This document shows, one piece after another, positions 1 through 11,036 of a stretch of DNA of 64,000 bases. Position 1 is the stretch's first letter; every line of letters starts with the position of its first letter. This DNA is from Hymenopus coronatus (taxonomy: Eukaryota; Arthropoda; Insecta; Mantodea; Hymenopodidae), in the NCBI GenBank assembly GCA_030762935.1, contig CM060884.1:73411196-73475195 (forward strand), given 5' to 3'. Under the pieces are notes generated by a model. The model saw only the letters and a program-made list of their open reading frames with translations. It had not been told where the DNA came from and did not search any database. Made by a program: the position numbers and the translations under genes.

Positions 1-261
1 ATGGCATTACATTTCTCACCTGACTGCTATGTTTCCCGGGAAATCACAAGGTATTTTTAGGTGACATACCCCAATGGTGACTTACAATGTTGTAAGTACT
101 TTAAGTCCCAGGATTCATAGCATAGCCAACTATTATAGTCAAATATTATTGATTTAATTGTCGTTTTTTTTCACTCGTTCTCTAGCCAGTTTTTCTACCA
201 CTGACAACATGCGGCCATAGCATTGAATTTCTCAACTGACTCGTTAATGCCTTGCTGGCAT
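1..261. repeat. Body of the tRNA-derived 92-bp-repeat family, left part
   Basis: This stretch shares blocks with 58030-58190, including CCCAATGGTGACTTACAATG, a CAGGATTCATAG block, a CCAACTAT block and a terminal AATTG followed by a T run. It is therefore the body of the same retroposon family that carries the tRNA-like head just downstream. No open frame of interest is present. The left boundary is outside the window. Confidence 0.6.
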
Positions 262-345
262 ACTGCCAGGGTAGCTCAGTGGTTAGAGCAACCAGCTAGA
301 GACAGAGAGATCCGTGGTTCAAATCCTGGCTATGACACTGAATAT
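262..345 (+). repeat. tRNA-like head (A and B boxes) of the 92-bp family
   Basis: A TAGCTCAGTGG A box is followed about 40 bp later by GGTTCAAATCC, an exact Pol III B box, giving tRNA-like spacing. The acceptor arms do not pair well, so this is tRNA-derived rather than a working tRNA gene. It leads directly into the tandem units, which repeat only its B-box half. Confidence 0.7.
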
Positions 346-1326
346 TTTAGTCCGACTATACCTATCCAACTCCTGTCCTACACACGGCTAGAGACCGGGA
401 GATCCGTGGTTCAAATCCCGGCTATGGCATTGAATTTTTCAGTCTGACTCTACCTATCCAACTCCTGTCCTACACACGGCTAGAGACCGGGAGATGCTTG
501 GTTCAAATCCCGGCTATGGCATTGCATTTTTCCGTCTGACTCTACTTATCCAACTCCTGTCCTACACACGGCTAGAGACTGGGAGATCCGTGGTTCAAAT
601 CCCGGCTATGACATTGAATTTTTTAGTCTGACTCTACCTATCCAACTCCTGTCCTACACACGGCTAGAGACCGGGAGATCCGTGGTTCAAATCCCAGCTA
701 TGGCATTGAATTTCTCAGTCTGACTCTACCTATCCAACTCCTGTCCTACACACGGCTAGAGACTGGGAGATCCGTGGTTCAAATCCCTACTATGGCACTG
801 AATTTTTCAGTGTGACTCAACCTATCCAACTCCTGCCTTACACCCGGCTAGAGACTGGGAGATCCGTGGTTCAAATCCCGGCTATGGCATTGAATTTTTT
901 AGTCTGACTCTACCTATCCAACTCCTGTCCTACACACGGCTAGAGACCGGGAGATCCGTGGTTCAAATCCCAGCTATGGCATTGAATTTCTCAGTCTGAC
1001 TCTACCTATCCAACTCCTGTCCTACACACGGCTAGAGACTGGGAGATCCGTGGTTCAAATCCCTACTATGGCACTGAATTTTTCAGTGTGACTCAACCTA
1101 TCCAACTCCTGCCTTACACCCGGCTAGAGACTGGGAGATCCATGGTTCAAATCCTGGGTATGGCATAGAATTTTTCAGTCTGACCCTACCTATCCAACTA
1201 CTGCCCTACACACGGCTAGAGACCGGGAGATCCATGGTTCAAATCCTGGCTATGGCATTGAATTTTTCAGTCTGAGTCTACCTATCCAACTCCTGTCCTA
1301 CACACAACTTGTGTGAAAAAAACAAT
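278..1326 (+). repeat. Tandem array of about eleven 92-bp units, each with a B box
   Basis: The landmark CTCCTGTCC recurs at 370, 462, 554, 646, 738, 830, 922, 1014 and 1106, then as a variant at 1198 and again at 1290, an exact 92-bp period without indels. Nearly every unit keeps GGTTCAAATCC or a near match. The three-unit block 646-921 is almost the same as 922-1197, a higher-order duplication of 276 bp. The array ends with a CTTGTGTGAAAAAAACAATT motif at about 1308-1326, which also bounds the copies at 50.7 and 58.3 kb. The unit looks like the T-arm half of a tRNA-derived element. Confidence 0.92.
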
Positions 1327-1966
1327 TAAATCGGTCTCATTGTTTACTTCCTTCTAGGTAGAAAGAAAATAAGCGAACATATTACACAAAAACCATTTAA
1401 CAATATTTTATTTTACAACTTGTCAATTGCCAGGATCATAAAAACACCGGTGTGCCAGAATTTCCTCCCGCAGAAGTTGCTTTATGTGCCAGGAAGTCCG
1501 CTGACAGCTTCCGTTGCTTCTAAGCACACTTAACATACGCGCAACCTTGGTACCAGACTGCGGTAGGCTCTTTAGACATAGCAGCTGTGACTGTTAAACC
1601 TGTGTGACTGAGTTTTGTGAATATTGCGGTTTATTGCAAGTGCATCTGCTTCTGGAAAGTTCCAGTTACATGACCAACAGATATAAAAAAGGCCAACGAA
1701 ATCCTGCACAGTGTACAGTTGTAACCGGGAATGTATCGCATGCAACAGTTGAGTTCGACGGGAATTTGTAGCGAGCTATATTGTCACCGCAGCGAACGTC
1801 GATACGGCAGAACTGCTACGAAGGACGAAGAATTTATTGACCTCATTCTGATTGCAATCAGTTTGTGAGAGAAACAAAGCATTGTTGCAGAAAAAAAGTT
1901 TTATTTTCTGTGACATCAAACAGCGACCAGGTCTTTACGATTTGATTTTTGATTTAGACTACCGTA
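1327..1966. other. No recognised feature
   Basis: About 640 bp of apparently single-copy sequence. I see no convincing long frame, tRNA-like box pair or repeat terminus. The region 1440-1560 is more GC-rich than its surroundings but unidentified. Confidence 0.4.
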
Positions 1967-2183
1967 TTTCCTTATATTTACTTGCTTTCTTGTAAGTAGA
2001 AGGAAAATAATGGAATACACTAGGCTAAAACGATAGTCAAATGTTTCAAAAGCTGGTTGTCATGTGGTTAAAATCCGTTTCTATGCAGGGCCAGAAGTTT
2101 ACAACTTTACATGTGAAGAAAGTTTAAGTATTTTGGATACGAAACAAATAACAAGGAATATTTCGGACATTGTGAATTCCTAA

Positions 2184-2222
<39 letters not shown>

Positions 2223-2728
2223 ATAAATTATGTGTTTTAACGTGATCTACATTTTTGTGCAGTAACTGTTTGCCACTTACGCAAAATTCAGTAAAATTCA
2301 TTCAGAATAAAAGGGTCTTCAGAGGCTATTCTCAGAAAGTTCAAGGTACACGTTTTATTTGCCATATAGATATCTTTAATATACAATATTTTAATCAAAA
2401 TCGTTAGCCATTTTTAAGAACATCAAAATTTTCAAAATTCTTTCCACATAAAGGGTAGTTAAGTGGGGGGGATTTTTCTCAAAATATTCGTGCCGCATCT
2501 GTGGAAGAGATGATACTTAAATACCAAGTTTAGTACTTTACCGCCTTTTCGTTATTTGAATTATCGTTTTCAGAGACACACGCAAACACATACACGGATC
2601 TTTTTTTACAGTTTTTTTTATACAGGGGGCCCCAAAACTATATTTCCGGTGAAATTTCGGTATGGATTTTTGTGTGGAGTGCAATACCTTCTCTTTACAC
2701 TATGTACATAGCACGTAGAGAATGTAAA
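1967..2728 (-). mobile_element. DR copy, Q end lost
   Basis: Recognised from the TTGTAAGTAGAAGGAAAATA block, the AAAGCTGGTTG block and a degraded palindromic P end (TACACTATGTACATAGCACG) at about 2695-2722. A (TA)n tract interrupts it at 2191-2219. Confidence 0.8.
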
Positions 2729-2819
2729 AGAGTAACAAATAATCTAAATATAGCATTGAATACAGGGCAAAAGTTAATAGGTATTGTCGATATACGCGAA
2801 ATATTTGCAACAATTGACA

Positions 2820-3140
2820 CCAGCCACATGACGTAGCGCTGCTTTTTGCGAAGTGGAAAGTCGCGTTTAATCCCCGCATGGGAGTCCTATCATCCCGGGA
2901 TCCGGAAGAGACTCCTGAGATCGTTGCCGACTCCTGAGGTCGTTGCGAAACCTCCTCCAAGAAAACTTCGACCGCCCCACTGAAGATGTCCACCGTAGTT
3001 GTGGACGAAACGTCTGGGATTTCTAACACCAGCAGACCACGGCAACATTTCTTAGTTACACTGACTCCGGCCGTGAAAGCCTACGTTCTCTCAAACTGAC
3101 TTTTATTTAATTGAGAAATAAAGGCTTCCGGAGCTGAACC
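2820..3140 (+). mobile_element. Penelope-like element 3' end (inferred)
   Basis: A CACGGC block lies about 30 bp after a hammerhead-like motif and is followed by CTCCGGCCGTGAAAGCCTAC at about 3066-3085. The reverse complement of that last block occurs in similar form near 34350, beside the second hammerhead-like motif. This order is what I associate with terminal regions of Penelope-like retroelements. No reverse transcriptase or GIY-YIG coding remains. The class name is inference from the ribozyme and terminal motifs. Confidence 0.5.
2976..3018 (+). ncRNA. Hammerhead ribozyme-like motif 1
   Basis: In order: CCCA (stem I 5'), CTGAAGA core, an extra T, GTCCAC, a 7-nt loop, GTGGAC (6-bp perfect stem II), GAAA core, CGTC, then TGGG (stem I 3', pairing with CCCA). 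Predicted cleavage follows C3014. Stem III would be only the self-complementary ACGT, so activity would need pairing between two motifs, as known for the short-stem-III hammerheads of retroelements. The extra T between core and stem II is shared by all copies in this window. Motif is seen; activity is untested. Confidence 0.75.
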
Positions 3141-3430
3141 GCGCACAAGTGGCCGGAGGTGTGTTCGCCGTAACTATGCCACCTCTGTCCGCCATTCATG
3201 CGAGCGGCGCGGGCAGACAATGTTTATGTGGTCTTCCTTGAAAAAGAGACAGTTCTTTGTCTCTTGAGTTATCTGTGCCCATCCAAATAACTGTGTTCTC
3301 TTTACTTCTCCACCCAGCTGAGAAAGTATTGTACTCTATCCAAATAACTGTGTGTTCTTTTTTACTTCCCCTAATTCTCCACCCAGCTGAGAAAGTATTG
3401 TACTCTATCCAAAAATTCATTTAGAAATTT
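3141..3430. repeat. Short direct duplication with DR-like P-end remnants
   Basis: A segment containing CCACCCAGCTGAGAAAGTAT and TTGTACTCTATCC occurs twice, near 3309 and 3388, about 77 bp apart. It resembles an eroded DR P end. Sequence before 3300 is GC-rich and unidentified. Confidence 0.55.
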
Positions 3431-3559
3431 TACCCCAAAGATGGGTGGTAATCAGTTATCAACATCTCCAATTATAATAGGTAAATCTATGAAGACAATT
3501 ATAAATAAGCAAGAAATAGGTATAGCTGAATGGATAGCTAGGTTGATATATGGGTAGAT

Positions 3560-4520
3560 AGGGATGGGCAAGTAGGTATTGATAGGTAGGATGGATGGGT
3601 AGGTAGGTGTGGGTGGGTGATGATGAATAGGTGGATAAATGGTTAGGTAGGTAGGTAGGATGAATGCACAGGTAAGTATACATGAATGGATGCATAGGTA
3701 ATTAAGGATGGATGGATGGATGCACAGGTAGGTATGGATGAATGAATGGATGGATGGATGGATGGATGCACAGGAAGATATGGATGAATGCACAGGTAAG
3801 TATACATGAATGGATGCATAGGTAATTAAGGATGGATGGATGGATGGATGGACCGGTAGGTATGGATGGATGAATGGATGGATGCACAGGTAGGTATGGA
3901 TGGATGAATGGATGGATGAATGGATGGATGCACAGGAAGATATGGATGAATGAATGGATGGATGCACAGGAAGATATGGATGGATGAATGGATGGATGCA
4001 CAGGTAAGTATACATGAATAGATGCATAGGTAACTAGGTATGGATGAATGGATGGATGCACCGGTAGGTATGGATGAATGAATGGATGGATGCACAGGTA
4101 GGTATGGATGAACGAATGGATGGATGGATGCACAGGTAGGTATGGATGAATGAATGAATGGATGGATGCACAGGTAGGTATGGATGAATGAATGAATGGA
4201 TGGATGCACAGGTAGGTATGGATGAATGAATGGATGGATGCACAGGAAGATATGGATGGATGCACAGATAGGTAAAGATGAATGGATGCATAGGTAGTTA
4301 TGGATGGATGAATGGATGGATGCACCGGTAGGTATGGATGAATGAATGAATGGATGGATGCACAGGAAGATATGGATGGATGCACGGATAGGTAAAGATG
4401 AATGGATGCATAGGTAGTTATGGATGGATGAATGGATGGATGCACCGGTAGGTATGGATGAATGAATGAATGGATGGATGCATAGGTAGGTATGGATGAA
4501 TGAATGAATGAATGGATTTA
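3560..4520. repeat. GGAT/GAAT-rich minisatellite, about 0.95 kb
   Basis: Tetranucleotides GGAT and GAAT are punctuated by GCACAGGTAGGTAT and variants (GCACAGGAAGATAT, GCACCGGTAGGTAT, GCATAGGTAATTA). Units of roughly 35-60 bp recur about twenty times with nested duplications, for example around 4230-4340 against 4350-4460. The reverse strand stays open in several frames, giving His-Pro-Ser-Ile and Tyr-Leu-Cys-Ile-His runs, but these are products of the repeat. Confidence 0.95.
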
Positions 4521-4844
4521 TTGAGAGTCCCCTTTATACACAAGAAACCATTTGAGTATGTGTTTAAACAGAGTAACTAAAAACAAAAATTCGGTTAAAT
4601 ACTAAACTTCATATTTAAGGTTTACCCAGTAAGGTTTCTTATTAGAAATTATGTCAGATTGACGCTTTTTCGATATTTTGATTTTCTCAAAAATGCATTG
4701 ATGATATTGATTAAAGAAACCTATATTTTTATGCCAAACGATATATATATATTTTACGGCCCCTGATATGGCCATTTGAGTAAATTAATAATTTCATTAT
4801 ATTTCAAGAGGTAATGTACAGCAATCGATATTAGTGGCAAGATG
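4521..4844. other. Mostly unassigned; possible DR scrap
   Basis: GATTTTCTCAAAAATGCATT near 4680 resembles the middle of DR in P-to-Q orientation. The rest is unassigned AT-rich DNA. Confidence 0.35.
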
Positions 4845-5137
4845 TCGAAATGCTATAGGGTAATTTGGGGTGGGGGAATTTTCTTGAAAACCTTCGTGTC
4901 GCATCCTTGGAAGGTAATTAAACTTAAATATCAAGTTTGGGCTTTAACGGTCTTTTAGTTTTTGAGCTATTTTGCCCATAGACACAAACACACAAGCAGC
5001 GGACATTTTTCTGAAAATGCTTCTTTTGGTTTCAGGAGGTTCCAAAACATGTATTTCCGGTGAAATCTTGGTATAGAGTTTTTGGCTGCAATACAATACC
5101 TTCTCTGTACACAATGTACGTGTAGAGGAAGTAAAAA
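4845..5137 (-). mobile_element. DR fragment, P half
   Basis: Contains the conserved GTGTCGCATCCTTGGAAGGT block, a short CA-rich tract, TGTATTTCCGGTGAAATCTT and a shortened P palindrome ending GTGTAGAGGAAGTAAAAA. Confidence 0.85.
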
Positions 5138-5419
5138 AAAAAGACCAGCTTGTCCCCGTCAACTCAGATTCGATAATGAGTACAGAGCGTACAGTTGCCA
5201 TAGAGAGACAGGCGTATTAGACGAGCTAGCATCGAGGCGAGGAGGCAATAATGCTACATTCACAATGAAATGCAAGCGCAGACGCAACATAAGCGCAAGA
5301 GTTAGAGCTCATGTTATTTAATGTAAGCATTCACATAGAAACACGCAGCACGCGACTCTATTTGGCCGTGCCGCGCCATCTCTAATTTCCCTCAAGAGGT
5401 TATGACAGTCTTCTTGAGA

Positions 5420-5646
5420 CCGCGCCGTGGCCGAGTGGTCAGACCATTCGTCCCTCATCTAGACGGCCCGGGTTCGATCCCAAGCACCCGCATGTGAGAT
5501 TTATGGTGGACAAAGTGGCGCTGGGGCGGGTTTTCTCCGGGTTCCCCCGCCATCACATTCCACCGGGGCTCCATCCTCATGTATCATCAGTGTCATCGCC
5601 TGTGGTGCCATTGCAATAAAAGCGGGCGTTAAAAACTACCAAAAAA
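5420..5646 (+). mobile_element. tRNA-derived SINE (family B) with TSD
   Basis: The head has an A box TGGCCGAGTGG and a B box GGTTCGATCCC with tRNA spacing, followed by a body with GGTTTTCTCCGGGTTCCCCC and a tail near AATAAAAGCGGGCG. It is flanked by AGTCTTCTTGAGA (5407-5419) and AGTCTCCTTGAGA (5647-5659), a 13-bp duplication with one mismatch. This fixes both ends and shows target-primed retroposition. Confidence 0.9.
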
Positions 5647-5659
5647 AGTCTCCTTGAGA

Positions 5660-7552
5660 ATCCTTCTTAGATTTAATAGTTGTGACTATTATTTACATCT
5701 AGATTTCTTAGTTCTCACAAATCGAAGACGCAGAGAGACAATTCTTAGTTCATTAAATGTGTCACTTTCTGAAGTCTCTATGCTTGTACTATTTTGAACG
5801 AGCAATTATTGTGACGTCACTGCCGCGAGCGTCAGTTGTTAGCATGAAAGTTTATTGCATATTTATTTACAAAAGATTGAGTGAATTTTCTTATGTGACA
5901 TTGTGGCTATATTATTCAGTTTATAACTTGCGGTGCAATTGGAAGATATTTGCGTGTAACTTGCGGATCTAGAAACCCGTGCCAACTTCTTGCGTTGCGC
6001 TTTCGATTGCATTGAGAATGGTGTTACCTTGCGTCTGCACTTATGCTACGTTACGTCTGCGCTTGCATCTCATTGTTAATGTAGAGTTAACCGAGCTACA
6101 ATATTACAATAGCATTTAGTGTAAACAGCTTTTTCAGCAACAGGAGATTTTGTTATACTGGTGTCAGGTGCGGGATATCAAGCAACGAGGAGATGAAACA
6201 TTTATGTAACACTGTATTGTCACATGTATTTTACAATTCACTGAAATACATTATTGCCCTGTCACACTTCTAAATTCTTTTGGTTTCATATTTTATATTT
6301 TCTGACTTAAGAAATCTTGCTAAGATTCATTCGTGACAGGATGTGAGTGGGCCTACCAGACTTCCTTAGCATTACCACATGGGACTTTTCGAATGACGTT
6401 ATTTCTATGGAAAGTTCCTGAACAATGTTGCATCAGACATTGTTCCGCTCAATCCAACACTCGATTAGGCGTCGGGTCACCACATACAGGAAACAGATGT
6501 CGTTAGGATTGAGTGAGATCGAACTGATATGAGGGAGTGAAATAGCGCCGATCGGGGGAGGTAGTTACATTCTGGTACGAGGGCGTGTTAATCTTTCCGT
6601 CTCGCAGATCCGCCAAGTCCGGACCATGTAGCCTCCTCGGTACACGACAATACTTCAAGGTAAGACTCACTAAGTACTCTAGGTTTTTCTCCCCTTAAGA
6701 GTGTAAACTGCTTAGAATTAATGAGGCGTCAAACCAAGAAAATAAACTTGATTACGCAAATTTGAGTTGCTTCTACCCTAACCAGCTACATCGCCAAGCT
6801 CTAACCATCATGGTTGTGACAATATTCTACAACTCTGCACACGTTAGTGGATTCATTCTACCCAGCGATCTTCAACACATGTTGGAAACGCGAGTGTAAA
6901 TTTCCTTTAGCTCCTTGGATACGATATCCCAAACCAATAATGATCGAACATAACGGTATTCTTCTTCTTCTTCCCGTCACAGATGTCCGTCGATAACACG
7001 GTTAGGCTTAGCAGGATTAGGAATGACGCTTTAATAAGAAACGATGAAGTCGCAAGGCGAAAAGCTAATAAAGTGACTCTGTAAGGATCAAAGTTGGGAA
7101 AGGCCATGTTCGTTTGAAGGAAGCTTGGAGAAAAGAAAAACGAAAAAAGAAAAGAACGTAGGATGAGTCAGGAAAAAGAAAGAAAAAATGAAAATACAAG
7201 TAGGCACCAAAGAAAAGCGATAAAACGGGATGAACGGTAGGAATTGAAACTGTGAGTCAGACTAGCTAAAAATCCGACACCGATTTATCTGACATCCCAT
7301 TTCTTCGTGAAAGAGCATGAGGGGGGGGGTGCTGCACTTGTCGGAGAGTGCTTTGTGTAGACGAACTAGTGCCTGACATTCCCTTACCTTCTCTAGCTTT
7401 TTCCTTCCAATTCCTTTCTTGTTCTTCGATTCCACACGCCGACTTTCATTAAATCAGTAATATTTCTTGTATACCGATCCAGTTGGCTTCGCGCGAACGT
7501 CTTGAGTTTGGCATTCAGGACAACCGTGTTCGATTCTCTTATGGAGGTAAAG
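5660..7552. other. Longest stretch without recognised repeats
   Basis: About 1.9 kb with no DR, SINE or transposase match that I can see. The longest open frames are about 60-70 codons and show no recognisable domain. There is a CTT run near 6960, an A/G-rich tract at 7130-7220 and a G run at 7320. A cellular exon cannot be excluded but I cannot support one. Confidence 0.4.
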
Positions 7553-7554
7553 TA

Positions 7555-8781
7555 CCAGGGTCGGCTGATAAGTGCACACCTCTCAATTAAAACAACATTA
7601 TTATTTTTGTTTTTGCTTTATTTCTCAACACTATCTCCACAAAGGCTAATACATTTGTCATATCGTGTTCTAATTTAATTAAACCAACTCAGTAGTGCGA
7701 TTTATCAAGGTCTGTTTACCGCATCAATGACCTCCTCGTTGCTGTGAAATCTTCGTCCTCCAATACATTTTTTTGAGATTTGGGAACAGGTGGTAGTCAC
7801 TGGTTGCTAGACCTGGCGAATAGGGTGGATATTCAAGCAATTCCAACTTTAATTCGCTCATTTTTCCTATTGCAAACACTGAAAGATGGGCTGGAGCATT
7901 GTCGTGATGAAACAAGATATATATGAGGTTCTTTCCTTTTCACCTCCCGACTCAAACTTTGCAGTATGCTTGCGTAGTAGTCACCAGCAATACCCAAAAC
8001 ACCCTCGCCATAATCTTGTTAGCTGACAAAATTGACTTTGCCTAATTTGGAGTTGGTTCGCCCGGCGCAATCCACTGTTTGACTGTGATTTACTTTCTGG
8101 AGTGTAGTGATTTATCCAAGTTTCTTCCATGGTAATAGGACATCTCAAAAATTCACTGGCATTTTTACGGTAGAGCTCCACATTCTTAACATAAACAGTT
8201 TTTCTTTGTAACTTCTGATCAGATGTCAATAAACGGGTCACCCATCTTGCACAGACCTTGCGAAACACCAAAAATATTACTTTAAATACTACCTGCACAT
8301 TATTTTGATATGTGTACAGGCTCTGCTAACTCAAACAACTTTAATCTGCGGTCTTCCGGTATTAAACGACGACTTTTGTCAATGATCTCTGGAGTTGTCA
8401 CTTCTCCAGGGCGTCCAGAGCGAGGCTCATTACTAGTGCTCGTACGTTCCATTTTAAACTTGCAACCCACTTTTTAATCATTGAATATGAAGGGTCAGAG
8501 TCTTTCAATGTACTGTCCATTTTCTCCTTGATATCTTTAGGCGTTAAGCCTTTCAAATGGAAGTGTTTAATCACTGCTCGTTTTTTGCAAATCCTCCATT
8601 TTCGTGAAAACTCTAATGTTGTCTTGTTTAAAATGCTGTCATTCTGAAACTAAACAAACTGTTGACCTGAAACTATGTATACAAGCTATTCTAGAGTTAA
8701 ACTATACGACGCTACCGACTAACTGGCCTAGTGGCGCCATATCTGTGTGAGGCCCGGGACTTGACAGCTGACCCTCGCATG
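7555..8781 (-). pseudogene. Degenerate mariner element (transposase pseudogene, Mar-1 copy 1)
   Basis: A Tc1/mariner DDE transposase relic reading right to left. N-terminal remnants include a GRP linker (SGRPGEVTTPEI, about 8380-8420). The middle, 7981-8298, has CARWVTRLLT and ITMEETWINHYTPE, where the first catalytic Asp of the usual MDETW motif has become Glu. The C-terminal part, 7724-7915, keeps HHDNAPAH and SDYHLFPNL, so the second and third Asp are present with mariner DD34D spacing. Several frameshifts separate these blocks. The ends are inverted-repeat-like: GGGTCGGCTGATAAGT at 7558-7573 against ACTTGACAGCTGACCC at 8759-8774. Not functional. A close relative lies at 46460-48206. Confidence 0.9.
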
Positions 8782-8954
8782 TAAAAGCATCTTACGAAGG
8801 AAATTGGGTCATTTGCACAGAAGACACATTGTTGGGCGTAGCGATTCCCTTGTGTACAATGAAATTTGCTTATTTTATAGAATGAGAGGCAAATCATGGG
8901 AAAACACTTGTTAGTGTAAATATAATAACAGCCAAAGTTCTGAGGACAAGAATT

Positions 8955-9115
8955 CTAAATTGGCCCAATAGCTCAATCGGCAAAGCTCCTACTTGCTGTG
9001 CTAGGGGGCCCGGATTCAATTCCCGACTGGGTGATGCTCTTACACAGATTACTTCCTGTCCTGTTCAGAGTTGTGAAGTATGAATATGTGTAACGTATAA
9101 CAAAGAATATTAAAA
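8955..9115 (+). mobile_element. tRNA-derived SINE-like element
   Basis: TAGCTCAATCGG (A box) and GATTCAATTCC (B box) lie with tRNA spacing inside CCCAATAGCTC to CCGACTGGGTG. Flanks AAGAATTCTAAAT and AAGAATATTAAAAT are a possible but weak duplication, so the right end is approximate. Confidence 0.6.
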
Positions 9116-9344
9116 TTCTGTCCATTTGTATTCTCTTCGGTTAGGATTTGCAGGAAAGTGGCAGCCGTGGGTTTACCTACTAAGACACTAAATTTTGCTA
9201 AGTCCTAGAAATTAGTAAACACTTTAAATATTAATTACTCAAAAATGACGCACCTCTTGATTCCAAACACAACTATGACTCAAAATTAATTGCAAACTTT
9301 CATAAATCCAGTTGTGAATTTAAACTAAACTTTTACCAAAAAAT

Positions 9345-10076
9345 CTGATGTGTTCCATTCACATGATTTTCTCTACATCTCTGCAACGCCTTATTGTTAA
9401 AAAGCTTGTGCTTCTCTTTAATTCATGTTAATCCAGAAAAAATAGCAGAAAAGTCTTATTACTTGCTTCCTTGTACGCAGAAGCGAAATAAGGGAGTACC
9501 ATAGGTTAAAGTGATAGTCAAAAGCTGGTTGCTATGTGACTGAAGTTCCTTTGTTTGCATGGACAGGAGTTGACAGATGCCTGTATGAGAAAAGTAAACC
9601 TTTTTCAAGGGCTAAAACCAAAAACAAGGTATATATAAAAAGATGAGTTCCGCGAAAAAAATGTATATAACATAAATCGTGTATTTCAACGTGCTATACA
9701 TTTTTTGTGTGGTAAGTTTTTGTCCATCCTTTACAGTTTAGAAGTTATGCAAAATTCCGTTAAATTCATCCAGAATGAAGTAGTCTTCAGAAGCTATTTC
9801 AATAAAATTCAAAATATACATTTTATTTGTCAGGTAAATACCTTGACTTTAATCAAAATCGTTAGAGCCATTTTTGAGAAATTCAAAATTTTTGAAAAAA
9901 ATTCCATGTAAAGCGTAGTTGGGGGTGGGAGCTTTTTCTTGAAAATATTTGTGTCGAATCCTTGCAGGATACCAAAATTAAATTTCAAATATGGTAGTTA
10001 ACGGTCTTTTGGTTTTTGAGCTATGCTGTTTACAAACACACACACACACGCACCTTTTTCCAGAAATGCTTTTTTT
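9345..10076 (-). mobile_element. DR copy, Q end complete, P end lost
   Basis: Starts at the canonical Q end (TCTGATGTGTTCCATTCACA) and runs to the CA tract at about 10038-10052. It then abuts a copy in the opposite orientation at about 10077, giving a fold-back arrangement. Confidence 0.9.
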
Positions 10077-10466
10077 TATGTGTGTGTGCCTATGGTCAGC
10101 ATAGCTCTAAAACGAAAAGTCCGTTAAAAGTCAAAGCAGGTAATTTGTTTTGAAATATTCCAAGGATACGACGCGAAGATTTTCAAGAAAATGCCGCACC
10201 CCAAACTACCTTTACATGAACTTACTTTCGAAAATTTTAATATTCTCAAAAATGGCTCTAACGATTTTCATTAAAATATCGTATATTAAGGATATTTACG
10301 AGACAAAAAAATCGTATGTTTTCAGCTTTCTGGGAATAGCCTCTGAAGGCTATTCTAGATGAATTTTATGGAGTTTTACATAACTGCTAAACCGTTACAG
10401 ATGGATAAAGACTTACGACATAAAACATGTAGAGCTTGTTGAAACACACATTTTATTGCATATATA
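10077..10466 (+). mobile_element. DR fragment, left part of a copy split by an insertion
   Basis: Begins in the GT-rich tract, continues through the internal conserved blocks and stops at TTGCATATA where a TA-flanked element is inserted. The copy resumes at about 11155. Confidence 0.85.
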
Positions 10467-10834
10467 CAGGGTGTTAATGAAGTACATCGAAATCATTTGC
10501 GAAATTGTGCACGTGACTGATATAAGTAATTTGAGATCGGCGATGCATGGTCCCCGAATAAACACAACGCAGCACATAGCGTTAAACGTGTGGGCATCAG
10601 GTGCTGCTAAGTCGGTGTTAAAGCAAAGAAGGTTGGCAAAATGGCTTAGAATGTCTTTAAACCTGCTGCCCGAGTATAGAAATATCGATTTTTAGCAGCT
10701 CGTTACTAGCGTTCTAAAGATTTAATGTCGCAAAAATCTGTAAAATCTCGGAACTAATCTCTTGACAGTGCGACACTGAGCATTCATTAAAAACATTATT
10801 GAAGTAGCCTACTCTGGAGGCGTTTCTTCAACTG

Positions 10835-10903
10835 CTATGGTGGCTTGATGCGTAACGCGAGAAGCTGCTATCCCAAAGGTCAAGAGTTCGATTCCTGTCA
10901 TAG
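10835..10903 (+). repeat. tRNA-like sequence
   Basis: Ends CTATG and CATAG could pair as an acceptor-like stem. AGTTCGATTCC matches a B box and an imperfect A box (TGGCTTGATGCG) lies about 45 bp upstream. Followed by a T-rich run that could end Pol III transcription. Confidence 0.55.
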
Positions 10904-10943
10904 AGTGAATATTTTTTATTTTTTTTTTTTTTCATTCCAGTAG

Positions 10944-11036
10944 AAGTGCCACGATACGTGAACGAGACCCGAACTCGGAAACTATCTTTCACTTGAAAGC
11001 CAGTATCAAAACCACTACGCTAGAGTACTGGCACTT
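10944..11036 (-). repeat. tRNA-like sequence, opposite strand
   Basis: Bounded by AAGTGCCA and TGGCACTT, an 8-bp perfect acceptor-like stem. On the minus strand it has TAGCGTAGTGG as A box and AGTTCGGGTCT as approximate B box. Convergent with the tRNA-like sequence 40 bp to the left. Confidence 0.55.

Noticed and set aside
262..345. Functional tRNA gene
   Set aside because: Box sequences fit but the acceptor arms do not pair, and related copies are clearly retroposons.
278..1326. CRISPR array
   Set aside because: Regular spacing, but the whole 92-bp unit is repeated, with no unique spacers, in eukaryotic DNA. The unit contains a Pol III B box.
3452..4445. Long minus-strand open frames (191 and 247 codons)
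   Set aside because: Pure translation of the GGAT/GAAT minisatellite in overlapping phases. No domain and no codon signal.
5082..5321. 79-codon plus-strand frame
   Set aside because: Begins inside the DR P end and has no recognised domain.
10020..10100. Z-DNA or regulatory function for CA tracts
   Set aside because: The tracts sit at one fixed position of a transposon, so descent explains them without a function.
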